64,000 nucleotides of DNA from Trifolium pratense (GCF_020283565.1 NC_060061.1:19009362-19073361), one strand, 5' to 3'; shown: positions 9,735 through 22,620, counted from the first letter of the stretch. Made by a program: numbers and translations. The notes: generated from the letters alone by a model not told the origin.

Positions 9735-11780
9735 GATTTGAACATAATCATGTAGTATTTACTTTATATGCTGATTCTCTTTTGACAGCTTCCCTAGCTA
9801 GATAAGCAGGGATTTGTTATCTGTCCCATAAGTGAGGTCCATTTCTTTCTGCATTGAGAATAGATTGAGCGTGGATTCTTGACTTGGTTAATTGGTCATG
9901 AACCCTACAAGAAGTAAGCTTGTGTGAGACTTTTGGTTCATCCTTGAGTGTTAGATGAACTCTACCATAGTGATTGAATTTGAAAGTTCTGTCGTTGATT
10001 GAGGGAAAAAGAAGTAAAGAAACAATTGTATTCCCTGTATTTTTCCTTGTGAGATAATTTAGTCTCATTCTTTTTCAGCTTATGGTTTATTCATTCATTT
10101 TGTTGAAAAAGATCATAGACAGAAAGATGAGATATTGCAGGTCAAAATTAGTCTGCAAAATATTGAATTTCTATAAAGCTAGAGAGGTAGGATAAAGTGC
10201 TAACTGAGCTAAAATCCACTTTGACCTGAAAAAATTGTCTATTTTTTTATGGTTGCACTTCGCTTCATGTATTGTTCACACAGTCACACAGGAAAAAACA
10301 CTATTGGAAAATATTTCACGGTGGTAAGATTTGCATGTTAAGAGTTATCTTCTGGTAGATAGGGATACATGGACGGATTCTGATCAATTTAAGAATGCCA
10401 GGAACAACCATTCTATTTTTCTTATCGATCTAATATTCCACCAATAAGTCAAGTTTGACTAGGTCACCTCAACATTTGTAAGCCATACTAACATATATCT
10501 ACATATGGATCAATTGTTAAATATTAATGATGATGTTTGTTTTGCAATTTGGAATGTAATAAAAAAAAGGAATTGTGTTTAACATTTCAAACTACTTGCA
10601 AGATTAACAAAGGGTTCCACTGACCAACGCAAGTTTTTTCAATGTGTTTTTATCTTCATTCACATGCAATTTGAAAACTTTCTAGGACATATTCCACTGT
10701 GTTCCAAATAAATCACGTAACTTAAAAATTCTTACAGTACATTATGAGCTCTTGAAAGAAAGATGCAACTTGTTTTAAATTAATAAATTAATAGGTGGTG
10801 TTAACCAATTCTTTCAAGTCATCATCTTCAATCATACATGAACAGCCTCTGAATCCTTAATTTATGTGTACTCAATAGTACATACATTCATGCATCCATT
10901 TCATTGAAAGTCTGCTAGGAGCCGCAAATTGACCGTACCTCATTCGGCAACAACACTCTTCATCCTCATCGGTTCTGAGTGGCTGGCACATGGCACTCTC
11001 CCTCGCCTATTGGTGCATTTAAATTTAATCGAAAAAATGAGCTAAGCTCACGGGACGCCCTATTTTATTTTATTTTATTTGCATCAGATTTGGAAATTTG
11101 CAACATAGCTGAAGTTAAATGGCTCATTTTTTAAGAATCAATTTAGCTTGGAATAGAAGATTCAAGTGCTTGTAGGTAGAAAATCAGTCTCAGCTTGTGT
11201 CATCAAACTATTGCAAGAAGAATGTGTCTTGAAGACTAGGTTTGATTATTTATTTAATAAAGTTCTTTTTCTTTGTTTATAGGTGGCAAATCAAAGTTGC
11301 TAATTCGTTGGTCAAATTTGATATGCCTTTTAGTATTCAGTTTATTATCAAGTTGTTAAATTTGTTCCATGCTATACCAATTATTAATACATTTAATTTA
11401 TTTTACAAGTACATCTACAAAACAAACTAGATAATGGTTAAATTCAAATGGTTAATAAGCTTCTGCTTAATTCAAATTGATCGAGAGTACCTGTTTGAAT
11501 CCTGGTTGAAACATCAAATTTTTCCTTACCTTTTTTACCGAAATCTATATTATAATGATCAAGACAAAAAAAAAAGGAAAAAAGGTGAATATTCCAATCA
11601 ACGCTTGTATCATACGCCATATTATCTGAATCTTGTATACTATGACTCTATGAGAAATTCTTAATGCATAATGAACCAACAAAGAGAAGCTATTATATGA
11701 CCAACATTTTATATAAAAAATCAATGTTTTCAATAGGTGAAAATACACAGACAAATTTATGGTGCCAATACACGAAACAT
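8891..11780. other. Intergenic region without a supported gene
   Basis: Apart from the (TA)n array at 9673-9733 I see no gene. Short frames at 9817-10068 (minus) and 11242-11664 (plus) are AT-rich, lack recognisable domains and have no splice context. A splice-acceptor-like tttttaacag at about 9505-9514 precedes a 60-bp open stretch, possibly an exon remnant. Confidence 0.4.
9673..9733. repeat. (TA)n microsatellite
   Basis: Uninterrupted alternating AT of about 60 bases. Confidence 0.95.
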
Positions 11781-12050
11781 CTCTTCATTAAATATTGAGG
11801 ATGATTAGAATAGGTACATTACATGTTACGATTATACATTTTTCACGTCAGGCACACCATTCTCGTTTTCATCAATCTCTTCTCCCCGCTTTCAATGGCA
11901 TTTTGTCTTTGTATATCACACAAACGAACAAACAAACAAATAACTTAACGGAGCAGGAAGGCGATCTTCCACCTTTTACTCCGAATTGATGCCTCTTTTT
12001 CAACACATTTTAAGGAAACAAAATAAACATTTCGGTATAAACAAAACATT
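11781..12050 (-). other. Likely 3' UTR and downstream flank of the PUB13-like gene
   Basis: Non-coding AT-rich sequence just past the stop codon at 12051 (minus sense). The extent of the transcript cannot be set from sequence alone. Confidence 0.4.
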
Positions 12051-15000
12051 TCAGGTGTCAATATCGAGGTTAATGATCAAAGGTGGTTGGATATCATCGT
12101 TTTGAGCTTGATGTTCGGTTTGCGTCTGAACTTCCTGCTGCTCCTGCTCGCGGATCCTGCTCATTCGCTCTATCAATTGTGTTGCCTTTCTTTTGCCTCT
12201 GTCGGTACCATTTTGTGCCAATTCCAACAATGGAGCCATCACCCCTAGCTCTTGTGCCTGTGATATATACTGTCGATCACCAGAACAAAGATGAACTAAA
12301 ACAGCAGCTGCGTTCTCTTTGTTCCTTGGTGATCCAGTCCCGATAAACTCTACCAAAACCGGCACTGCCTCGGCAGATCCAATGGCAGCCTTCCCTTCTG
12401 GATGACTAGACAAAATGGCTAAAATGGCCAATGCTTCATCCACCATTCCCCCGCCAGGTTCTGTCAGTAATCGCATCAGCGTGGGAATAACACCAGCCCT
12501 CACTGCCTTTCCCTTGTTTCCCTGGTAAATGCACAAATTGAAGAGTGCTGTTGCAGCGTCTTTCTTACCCCTTTGGGTACCTTCACTCAGCAGTGTCACT
12601 AGTGGTGATATGGCTCCTGAAGAACCAATTGTAACCTTATTTTCATCAATAACTGAAAGGCTGAAAAGTGTTGCTGCTGCGTTTTCCCGAGCTTCCATGC
12701 TTCCCCTCTTCAGCACATGAACTATGCCTGGAACTGCTCCTGAAGAAACAATGTTTCCTTTGTTACTCTCATATATGGAGAGATTCAGAAGCGCTGTAAC
12801 AGCATGCTCTTGAGTACGGGAGTCAGGCACGGAGAGGAGACCAACAAGGAGAGGTATTGCGCCAGCTTCAGCAATAGCTACACGGTTATCTGCATTGCGT
12901 TTTGCAAGAAGGCGGATCTCACCTGCAGCTGATCTCTGGTCTTCAGGACCACCAGATGTTAGCTTTTGGATAAGACTTTCAATCTTACTTCGCTCAGCTG
13001 GGGAGCAGGCTGATGCTGATTTACTAGGCTCAGAAGTGCTGGGTCGTTTTGGTGGCTCTATGCCATTGGCTTCACACCATTGTTCTATTAGACTTCGTAA
13101 GACATAGTTGGGTGTAAGAACAGTACTGGTGAGAGTCTGCTGTGTTTTAGGGCACGTCCCATGCCCGTCTTTCAACCACTTCTCGATACAGGAACGCTCA
13201 TATGTCTGCAGATGAGAACAAGATGTGTATGAGTGTGTGTAGAAATACACTGGAATCATCATGCAGCCTTCAGTTTTTATACAAACATTCAAAATTCAAC
13301 CAAAGTTGTGTTCCATAGAAATCCATCAATAAATAAAGCAATTGTACATTTTATAATGTGTCCAACCTGATCAAAGATCAATAGCCTTAGAGAAGAAATT
13401 TTAAAATCAAGTAGGGAAAACCGTTTTGCTTATGCTTCTTTCTTTCTCTCAACATGACCCGCTCTTGTTAATAAAACGAGAGAGTGATCATCCACTAAAT
13501 GGTGAAAAGGTTCATACCATTTCTGATACAAATCATTGAAAACTGAATAATATAGTGAAAACAGGGGAATTTTTTGTAATTATTAAGTGGAAACAGATTA
13601 TTTGAAGTTTTTTTGCAGCAATGTTCGATTCAAGCAGACATATATGGAAGATAAGAACTTTCGAATCTCAAAGTCAAGAATGATAATAAAATAACCAAAA
13701 CTCATTAGCTTTCAGAGGGTATCATAGAATGCACATACCTGTCCTGTTGAAACAATGACAGGATCCATCATCAATTCCAAGGAAATCGGACATTTAAAAT
13801 CACTAGGGATAGCAGGGACCGGATGATTCTTATCATTTTCCTCTAGTCCGTAAAATCCTGAAGAAACACCTTTTGCTACTGCGGTATCATCCTTGACTAG
13901 GTTTTCTATTTGCACATGATCCTTTATCTTCTTCAATAACATTGACATCTTCTCGATGCGTGCCCCTGGATCTCCACTACTTGCTGCCACCATCTCATGC
14001 AAAGCAAGTGATTCTTGTGTAAGATCGGCTATTCCCATCAACTGCAATTTGTCTGCTAATCGACTTAGAATAGCTGGATCTGTAGCTGTGTCACTGCTAT
14101 TGTTGTATAGGGATGACATATCTTCATACAACTTGGCATCTGGTTCATCAACTCTGCCTTTGGCTCTTCTGAACTGAGTAAGAACCAGTTCAACCTGAAA
14201 TGATAGGGCGAATTAGACAATATTATATGAATATAAAAAAGTGAAGATAAAGAAACTCCATAGTGTGGCAATAAATCGATATAATAGGAAACTCCATAGT
14301 ATTTATACCTGCTCTTTAACTTCATCGGATATGTCAAGCTTATCGTAGGAAATTCCATCCAGTGATTGTTCCAATCGAGCTGTCACCTCGTAGAAACTAT
14401 TCATAATCTGGTCCCTCTCAAGGATCTGTAAACATGAGTCAAGACAACTGAATCAACATCTACGGCAGCACGTGTCATTTTATTAGAATTAAGTTTTCAT
14501 AATGCTCTCTCTAAATATATTGTTTAACCCATAACTTTAAGAGTGAGATTCACATAGAAAATTGAGCTGTGACTGTAAGCATGGTAAGGTTCTCATATAG
14601 ATAAAAAGAAATATAATACTAACAATTATAAAAATAAACAAAATTATTTAGATCTCAAATAGTACAAATATCTTAAATTGTATTAAATTATTAATTGCTT
14701 AATTTTGCAGAAACCTGGATTAGTTTGACCATTTCAAAGTCCCTCAAGACATAATGAAATTGGTACTGTGGACACTATTAAAGGAAAATGCTCTTAGCTT
14801 ACCTCTACATTTTACCTTTCTCTGCAGAGCCCCACACAACAAAAACCAGAACCATCTAAATTAACAATGGTCCTAAGCATTTGGACCACACATGTGGACC
14901 ATTGTGGCAGAATCACCAAACAGCTATAATCATACCCAAGTTAAAAAAACAAGGTTTCGAAATCCCAGTGTACCTTTGATAAAAGAGGGTTTTGTCAAAT

Positions 15001-16590
15001 GAAGAGTACTGATCATGATCCATAACATATATATCATGGTAATTAAACATCAACTGTAAAATGCTTGGTATACTATAGGATGTGGATTCTGTTTAATCAC
15101 GCAGTCACGCAATTCGTGACCGTCTGATCAAGATCGGACGGTCCACAAAAATATAATATTTTGATTTTTCATAAAGCTAAAATAGCCAACTTTGAAATCT
15201 GGACCGTCCGATGATTATCAGATGGTCATAGATCTCTAACTATGTGACTGCACGAAGGCCGTGATTGCACATAATCCACATCTGTATAATAGATCAACGA
15301 ATAGTACCACCAGCTCCAAAAGGGAATGGCCATTTATGGTCATTCAACTGTGAAATTAACAGCATTCAGAAATCTCTGTTTGTCTCTCAAATGTTTATGT
15401 GTGCAATACTATATCTTCCGATTTTGGATCTGGAGTGAGGAAACTATGTCAACTCTTAGAAAAAGCATAAAAAAATATTTACTCAACTCCTCATCAAAAG
15501 CCTATTTAACAATAGAAATGAATGGGAGAGGATTCTTCTGTTGATATCCACGGTCCATGAGGTATCAGCTCACTGGTAAAATTTAGACCTAGTAACCTCA
15601 AGGGACGAAGTTCAAATCCCCTTGAAAATAATTGTAAAATGACCATTAGTGTCACTTTAATCGATAATAATTTTCCCCTTCCCCAAGAACACAACAAGAA
15701 AACTATTTGAAACTCGATAGTGTTACAAATTGTCCTAGATCTTCAACAATTGTAAGCTTAGCCTTGTAACTTCGGTGAATACCATCGAAAACGTTTGAAT
15801 ACCATACAAACTCATAATTCAGAAATTCCTTTTCTTTTCACTTCCTAAACACCATGCAATCTAATCCTTAAAGTAAAATTTAGCACAAAAATTCATAATT
15901 CTGAAGGTTACACTTCACCCACCATAAACAAATCTAATTATAAAAAACACAGAACTAGTAAACAGAAATCAGATCATAATCAGCAACACAAGTTTTACCA
16001 ACAATCATAATCCAAAACAGAAATCAATTACAAAAAATAAAAAACCAAAAACAAAATACCAATAATTCCATTGAATTATAAAAAAACAAACTAAGTCATT
16101 AAAAAATTCATTCCCACAAAACCAAGTAGTATAATTATATTAAAAAAAACAAAAAAACTATAATTATATTAAAAAAAACAAAAAAACTTTATGCTAAAGT
16201 TCAAAGATATAGGAATATATCATATATTACTAATTACTGATAAAAAAAAAAAAAAAAAAAAACTTTTGGTTGCATCTCTAAAAGCTATCTACAAAAAGCA
16301 AAAAAACATTAACAATAAAATTAACAAACCATGTAAATCTTGCTTCCTTCACTTCCAAATCTGAGAAGTTCTCTAGCTGATTCAAGAGCTTCTTTGAACA
16401 AAACCACAGCTTTTGAAGTATCAATCGGAATTGAATCTTTCGTATCCCTAATCTCTTCAAATAAAGGGATCAACAGCTTCAACCTTCGTGCTAAATTACA
16501 ATACTGTTTCTTGACCATAGGTCTGAAATCTGAGATATTAGCTATCTCATTCACTAGGTCAATTATTGAGTTTACTTTCTCAATTTCCAT
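12051..16590 (-). CDS. PUB13: PUB13-type U-box/ARM-repeat E3 ubiquitin ligase
   Basis: Four coding exons with GT/AG borders, all in phase 0: 16590-16330, 14425-14309, 14194-13739, 13205-12051; product 662 aa, close to Arabidopsis PUB13. Residues 1-240 form the U-box N-terminal (UND) region. The U-box spans about 255-328 ([20 protein letters not shown], then [21 protein letters not shown]), and exon 3/4 splits it after that Gln. About 345-640 are ARM repeats ([54 protein letters not shown]). Such proteins bring E2-ubiquitin to targets; PUB12/13 and rice SPL11 act on immune receptors and cell death. The 1.9-kb first intron carries a MITE and a SINE. No break seen. Confidence 0.95.
15079..15282. 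mobile_element. MITE in PUB13-like intron 1
   Basis: Ends ggatgtggatt... and ...aatccacatc are inverted, and the arms also pair through gaccgtctgatc / gatgattatcagatggtc and cacgcagtcac / gtgactgcacg. Length about 204 bp. Confidence 0.65.
15558..15705 (+). repeat. SINE-like repeat in PUB13-like intron 1
   Basis: A-box-like tatcagctcactggtaa (about 15562) and B-box-like gaagttcaaatcccc (about 15607) are spaced as in tRNA-derived SINEs. The 3' part contains gtgtcactttaatcgat and no clear A-tail. Confidence 0.55.
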
Positions 16591-16754
16591 AGTGATTAGT
16601 AGTAATTAATCACAGTTTTGTTTTTCAGATCGATCGGTTTAAATGGTGTGGTTTAGAAGAAGAAGAAAGATTGTTGCCGGAGATTGTGGTTTCCGGTCAT
16701 GTTCTTCGTCAACGTCAGGAAATTTACAGAGACTGAGATAGAGAGAGATAGTAT

Positions 16755-16758
<4 letters not shown>

Positions 16759-16798
<40 letters not shown>
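16759..16798 (-). promoter_or_regulatory. (GA/CT)n tract in 5' leader region of PUB13-like gene
   Basis: About 20 GA units, i.e. a CT-rich stretch on the coding strand about 170 bp upstream of the start codon. CT-rich leaders are common near plant transcription starts; GA repeats can bind BPC proteins. Role here is inferred. Confidence 0.5.
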
Positions 16799-16799
<1 letters not shown>

Positions 16800-17029
16800 G
16801 CGTGATGTTTTTTTGAAGTAGTAGCTGATTTTGTGGCGCGGCTTAAGATAAGTAGTAATTGAAAACTGAAAAGGGTGTGAAGTTTGTGGCGGCTCGGCTT
16901 GGGTTGGATTTGGTTTGGCTTGTGTGGCGGCGGTTGAGGTTAAGGTCGGTTAATTCGGTTTAACTAACCATAGTAAATACTATCAGCGATGCTATATAGT
17001 GCGAATCTTTGAGAACAAGTAAGTCTCCA
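16800..17029 (-). other. Upstream flank of PUB13-like gene
   Basis: GC-richer than its surroundings (tggcgcggct, ggcggcggttg). Likely promoter; no clear TATA box. Confidence 0.35.
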
Positions 17030-18500
17030 ATGGCTACGGAGAAAATCTTTGAGGAATGGGACTGTCAATTTTGTGGCTTGGAGAAAGACAAAATTCTTTT
17101 GACTTCAATGGAAGATGTTTTTCGTTATTATTATTATAAAAAATAAAGTGATTTGATTAAACAAAAAAAGTAAGTTTTTTTGGGTTTAAAATTTTTAATA
17201 TATGAAAAGAAAATAACCATTATAATTAGACACGAAAATGAAAAGTTGGAGTTCGAACTCATCACAATGTTTGACTTGAAAATTTTGATATTTTTTGTGG
17301 GTTGAAGCTGTAAAAAATTTTGATGATGATTCGACCTTAATTGTTGAGGCACAGTTGAAGGCTTTGGCAGAATCTAGAGGAAATAATGAGGTTGATAACG
17401 CTATTCTTGAAACGGTGGAGTCAGAATAAAAGAACGCAATGTTTAATGATGTTTCCTCATGTGATATACCTAAAACGCAATTTGATGTTATGATAATGAT
17501 GAAGTGTCGAAGCATATGTTCAAGTTATTAAACATACTTGGTAGGAGAGAAATCTTTCAGCTCTTATATTACTAAAAATCAAAAGAAGAATAACAAAAGA
17601 ATGGCTGGAAATGAACATTTGCTTCCACTATTAGAGCAATGTGGTTTCGATGAAGTCGTAAAATTCAGACAATATATAGGCTAAACGAAAATCTAATAAC
17701 TGTTTTAGTAGAACGGTGAGGCCCGAAACCCACACATTTTCAACGGGTGAATGTTGGAAGTTGTAAACATGATGCTTGGTTTACCTGTTGACAGTAAGGT
17801 GGTAATTGGTGCCTCAAAATGGTTTTATAGTGACAATGAGAATTTTCAACTATTGTTGGGAAAAGTTCGTGTAGGATATGAAAAAAGGGGTAAACAAGAT
17901 AAACTTAAATGGTTAAAAGATAGTTTTTCATATTTGACCGCCTAATCGTCAAATTGAATGAAACAACAATATTGTAGGGCATATATTCTTTTAATTAATA
18001 ATATGCAGTGTCTGAATGCTTGATATTGCTGGCAACATTGTACATTGTAAATGTCTTGTACCGTCGAGGGATTTAAGTGTTACCGGATAATATATTTGGG
18101 GTTCGGCGTGTTTATTGTGCCTATACAAGAATATGTGTGAAGCATCAATAGACGGAGCAAAATATATTGGTGGATGCTTGATCCTTCCGCGAGATATTCT
18201 ATGAGAACCAAAGTGCGTGATAGATTACCACAAAATGAGCTTGTAGAAACAAGGTGGACACTTCGTGGGCAAGGAAATGGCCTGTTGAGATTGAAGAGTG
18301 GAACCATCGACACGAGCGCGTGTGACATGACGCAATCCTTTTTGACGTTAAAGTTAAACAATATTACAATTATATAGTTCTTCTACTGCACAATCTATGA
18401 GATGTACTCAGAACGAAGATGATGAAGAAGATCAAGAAGAAAACAAGAACAATCAGTTGAACAAGTGTAACCACGACACCTCAATCGAATTCGTAAACCT
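17030..18500 (+). pseudogene. Decayed plant mobile domain (MAIN-like/PMD) relic
   Basis: Fragments of one plus-strand coding sequence are separated by stops and shifts. LLPLLEQCGFDEVVKF is read at about 17619-17667. A conserved RPETHTF core follows at about 17717, then MLGLPVDSKVVIG-like residues near 17770, the hallmark of the plant mobile domain. Further pieces (WMLDPSARYSM near 18170; TRWTLRGQGN near 18250) match the later part of such proteins. The PMD occurs in Arabidopsis MAIN and MAIL proteins, in PP7-type phosphatases and in many transposons. At least three frame changes make this non-functional. A host gene relic or a transposon-borne copy cannot be told apart here. Confidence 0.75.
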
Positions 18501-19498
18501 CCACCATGTGGCACTTAGATATATCCGTGCAATGTAGTTGTTTTAGTCTTTTTTTGTTGTGCTTATTATTAATATTTGAATATTATTTTCTAAATTATTA
18601 TTTATGTAATTTAGGTCTATTTTTTTACCAATATTTTATTTTTTTTGGGTTTATTAATTATTTTTTTCAGTTTTTTTATAATTTTTAAATATTATAATTT
18701 TTAATTAATTTTTTTAGAATTTTTTAAAGATATTTTATATTTGGAGTTCAAGGTTAGGGTTAAGGGTTCAGTTTACGACGACATTTCAAGTGGCATAAAT
18801 GTGTTAAAAGTGAAAATTTATATTTCACTTATGTTAGAATTGATTCCTGAGTCAGATTAAACTGGTAGTACAAACAAAAGAAAATTTCCATTTCATCACA
18901 TTTAAGCCATTTCAAATGGAGTAAATATATATGATTTCTCAAAAGGTGACAACTTGGTACATTATTTGCTATTATTTTTCTAAAGAGTGGGCAATTTAGA
19001 AAGAAAAAAATCCACATAAATAAATTTATTAATCAATTAATAAATATGTTTTTTGTTTAAAATAAATTAGTAGATGGATCATGGATCAGATAAATATCCA
19101 TCCATTTAATATATAATAATTGATAGATTGAATGGATCATATGTTTACTGGATTAATTTATTTTAATAAAATTTTGATAGATTATTATAATGGATTAATA
19201 AATTATTTTGATTATCATAAAATAAACAAAAGAAAGAAAGTAAACCAAACCAAAGCAAGTTTGCCGGGAGTAGGATAGCTGAACTGTGTGGTACCATGGG
19301 AAACTAAAGACTGGTGTCTCTATATTAACCATGGAGATGTATAAAAAGTCAAACGCCTTCAATGAACAACGATAGCCATATCCATATGCATAAGGTGGGC
19401 CTACACGTCCTTGGACACGGCTACTCGACGGCGGAGATGAAGGGTGGCTTCACAGAAGATGTGGACATCTCACCAATCACCATTCATGAAACATCTAG
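18501..19498. other. AT-rich intergenic, nothing recognised
   Basis: Long T-rich stretch (18535-18730) and AT-rich words such as gatggatcatgg; no gene or element ends found. Confidence 0.4.
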
Positions 19499-19655
19499 GG
19501 TGCGTTTGATCTGCTAAAAAATAAGGGATTTGTTTGAACAATTCTTGTTGTACCATGTTTGATTTGAAACTGATTATGAGACTGGACTGTTGGAAAAATA
19601 TTAGACATAAAATTATTATCAAATAAAGAAATAAGAGAAAATTATTAGTACAGAT

Positions 19656-19701
19656 AAATAAACTCATAATGCTTCAAAAAAAAAAAAAATAAACTCATAA
19701 T
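19656..19701 (+). repeat. Micro-retroposon, 16-bp insert with 15-bp TSD
   Basis: The direct repeat aaataaactcataat (19656-19670, 19687-19701) flanks gcttc plus an A-run. The repeat's own A's make the exact edge uncertain by a few bases. Confidence 0.6.
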
Positions 19702-19712
19702 AAAATATAGAA

Positions 19713-20762
19713 GGCAGAATTACACAGATAGTCATTTATCTTATTTATTTGTAACACTTTAGTCCTCTATATTTTTTTTTTGTAACATATAGGTCCTTTA
19801 TCTATCAAAATATGCACAAATTAGTCCTTTTGTCCATTTTTTCTATTAAAAAACACTACAATAATACTTTTGTTAATAATTTTAATTTTAAAAACCCAGA
19901 AATTCGTCATTAGCTCTTCATCTTCATCATTAACTTCATACAATCCCAAAAATTCATCTTCATTTTCATATAATCCCAACACACACACAAAAATTAACAT
20001 AAACCCAAAAAAAGAAAAAGAAAAAAAACATTATGGAAACTTGGTTCCACTCGAAGATCTAAGTTAATAATATATATGATTGTAGTTTCCCGTTGCATAT
20101 CTAACTTAACAATCATACAATGGTTTTGCTCGGAAACAATAATTTGAACTTTGAAGGATAGATGGAAATTTGCTAATTTCCTTTCACTATTAAGCCCTAT
20201 TTCTTTCAATTGAATTTGGGGATTTTAAATTTTGATTTTAGAAGAAGATATGCAAGCAATTTGGATGAGCATTTTCTTTTTTAATTTAAGGAATAAGGAT
20301 GAACATGAGGATGAAGATGATGAACATTAGGAAAGATGTTCATAAAATTTATGGCTTTATGCATTTATGGGTTTTTAATTAAAGGAAAATGCTAAACAGT
20401 GCCCCCGGGGCACTGGTTAAGCATGTTAAAATAGAAATTTTGTCTCGAAATGCGTGCATTCAATGCCTCAAAAGTGCAAAAAGTTGTCTTTTCAATATAA
20501 ATTTTATTTTTTATTTCCTTTTTAGGTATACTTAACAAGTGCCCCCGGGGCACTGTTTAGCATGACCCTTAATTAAAATAGGTTTTAAAAATTAAAGTTA
20601 TTAATAAAAGTATTATTTTAGTGTTTTTTAATAGAAAAGACTAACAAAAGGACTAATTTGTGCATATTTTGATAGATAAAGAACCTATATGTTACGAAAA
20701 AAGGATAAATGACTAAAGTGTTACAAATAAATAAGATAAAAGACTATCAGTGTAATTCTGCC
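19713..20762. mobile_element. Mutator-like element, 1,050 bp, long TIRs, 9-bp TSD
   Basis: The element begins ggcagaattacac and ends gtgtaattctgcc. The inverted arms extend about 170 bp (gtaacactttagtcc facing gactaaagtgttac; atgcacaaattagtcc facing ggactaatttgtgcat). The perfect 9-bp repeat aatatagaa flanks it (19704-19712, 20763-20771). Long TIRs plus 9-bp duplication indicate a TIR-MULE. The interior (19890-20360) has CT-rich, UTR-like sequence and no intact frame; a MITE is nested at about 20380-20572. Confidence 0.9.
20380..20572. mobile_element. Palindromic MITE with GGGGC core ends (family member 1)
   Basis: Left end aatgctaaacagtgcccccg and right end gcactgtttagcat are inverted; both contain agtgcccccggggcact, itself a palindrome, and both are flanked by ttaattaa. 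It lies within the Mutator-like element. Related, more decayed copies: 22506-22620, 40310-40520, 51175-51350. Confidence 0.75.
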
Positions 20763-22354
20763 AATATAGAACTAGAAGAACTTATCGAAATTTGACTGAG
20801 GCGTGCAATGCACTGAGCTTAAGAGTATTTCGCCACCACATGTAAATTATCTGGTGCGGTTGGTCTAATAACTAATACCCTCCATGATACAAGAGTCACT
20901 TCTTACTAGCATTGCACGTGAATTAGCAAGGTCTCGACGAACTACTTTTAGATGCTGATGAGAATTTAGTTTATATATAATTCACTCATAATTTTTCTTC
21001 ATGTTTCTCACATTCTCAAACCCATGTATATAAGTCATACCTAGGATCCCCCTCATATGTTAACGTTGCAATATCCTAATATTCAAGCCAAATCATGATT
21101 CCTCTTTATTAGGACTGTAACCGATGGTAGTATAACAACTAGCAACCATTTAATTATACATGTACATAATGAAGGCGGCGTCTACGGTGCATAAGTCACT
21201 CATATCTTGCACCATGGAAGACCTATTTCCTCCGTTGGATCAAAATAGTTCACATGATATTATCATGTGCTGTATGTATTAAATATATTAATTAATTATT
21301 TGTTTCCACCGAAAAACAGTTCTCTATCCTCTCTCATTACAGAATTCATTCCACCATGACCGTCGGCATCCACCTTTGAGCTTCTCATCAGTCTCATTAC
21401 TTATTTAGCCATGAAATCAGCAATACTTAAATTTATCTCTTCCTCCTCTACGAAACCACTCAAATAAATTTCAGATTACACAGATTTAAAAAAACCCAAC
21501 CGCTGCTGTCTCTTATTTTCCGGCCACCGTTGGCCACATATGGAGAAACCAGACTGGCAGTTTTCTACCCCTTGATATCCGTAACGAAACCCCTAAATAT
21601 ATTTTATGATCGGAGAACTTTTAGCGGCAACCACCATGTTAAAAATCAGTTCCAAAATCGCCGGAATTCGGAGAACTATTTTCATCGTTTTCTCTCCCTA
21701 TGTCTATGAACACTCATTTAAGTTTCAACACTTATGGCCAAAAACAAAAAATGAAGTTAATTAATTAAGTAAAAGCATTGAGATTTTGATAAATGAAATT
21801 AATGAGAAATGAAAAGGACATATGCAAGTAGAATAAGAGTTGGTGAAGCATCGCACAGTGATTATGGAAGATGGAGACTTCTCCTGTGGCCTGTGGGTTG
21901 AGGCTTGAGACGATTGAGAAAGAAAAGGGAAAAAATCAAGTGTTGATGACCTACAATAAGATTTGGTGTGTCTGTAAATCTAACTGTTAAAATATTGTTG
22001 TGCACCATGAAAGACATCCCTTGCTATTTCATATTAGAAAAAGCTCATAATGAATAATAATGTTAATAATAATTATATACAAATTACCTTTAAAATAAAT
22101 TATTATCCTACATGGACAAATTATGCAGCAAGAGACAGGACAAAAACAAGATTTTTTGTCCTTGAACCACATGACAATTATAAAAAATACGAAAATACTC
22201 ATTTTATTTTCGAATATAAAAATATTATCGCCCTATATCTCTTCGGTACAGTTTTGTCCTGTCCTGTATTATCTTGTTCTGTCGTGTACTGTTCTGTCCA
22301 GTTCTTGTTGTTTTACGAATCAAACGCACCCCTAGACTCACAACAACTTCAACT

Positions 22355-22460
22355 AGTATATTTTTTTTTCAAAGTATTTTAAGATGAATAAGTGGAATAA
22401 TCAGAGTTCGAACCGCAAACCTACTATAATGTAATATCCCTGCGTATATAATTATTTTAC
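22355..22460 (-). repeat. Truncated SINE-like piece
   Basis: Minus-strand layout: tRNA-like B box as gagttcgaacc on plus at about 22405 and a T-run on plus at about 22363-22371. The same word set (agatgaataagtgga) recurs at 43200. Confidence 0.5.
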
Positions 22461-22499
22461 AATGGGTGCTTATAACAAGAGATGCAGAGAGTAATATTT

Positions 22500-22620
22500 A
22501 AGGGTATGCTAAACAGTATCTCGGGTCATTTGGTAAGCATATTAAAAAAAAAATTAAAGATAAATTATTGCAAGAAAGATTTTTTTTATGTTTTCAAGCT
22601 ATAATACACAAATTTCAAAA
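22500..22620. repeat. Decayed fragment of the ggggc-MITE family
   Basis: Starts gggtatgctaaacagt and shares the following word order with 20391-20440. The right end is not found. Confidence 0.5.

Larger units (their letters stand above)
19499..22331. mobile_element. Possible 2.8-kb element bounded by gggtgcgtttga ends
   Basis: gggtgcgtttgat at 19499 and atcaaacgcaccc at 22331 are inverted repeats, with cta immediately outside on both sides. These could be the two ends of one Harbinger-like element enlarged by nested insertions (19656-19701, 19713-20762), or ends of separate elements. No transposase frame is seen between 20772 and 22300, which otherwise holds no gene I can support. Confidence 0.35.

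Noticed and set aside
9506..9751. Minus-strand frame with a long Tyr-Ile run
   Set aside because: The run is the (TA)n microsatellite translated.
11434..11664. Possible organelle-derived insertion
   Set aside because: Lysine/tyrosine-rich frame recalled plastid proteins, but I could match no known plastid gene.
12083..12720. Plus-strand frames opposite the PUB13-like ARM exon
   Set aside because: They are antisense shadows of a well-conserved coding exon and have no domain of their own.
16140..16196. Tandem 29-bp A-rich repeat as a retroposon
   Set aside because: The two copies are identical in full with no distinct insert, so a simple tandem duplication explains it.
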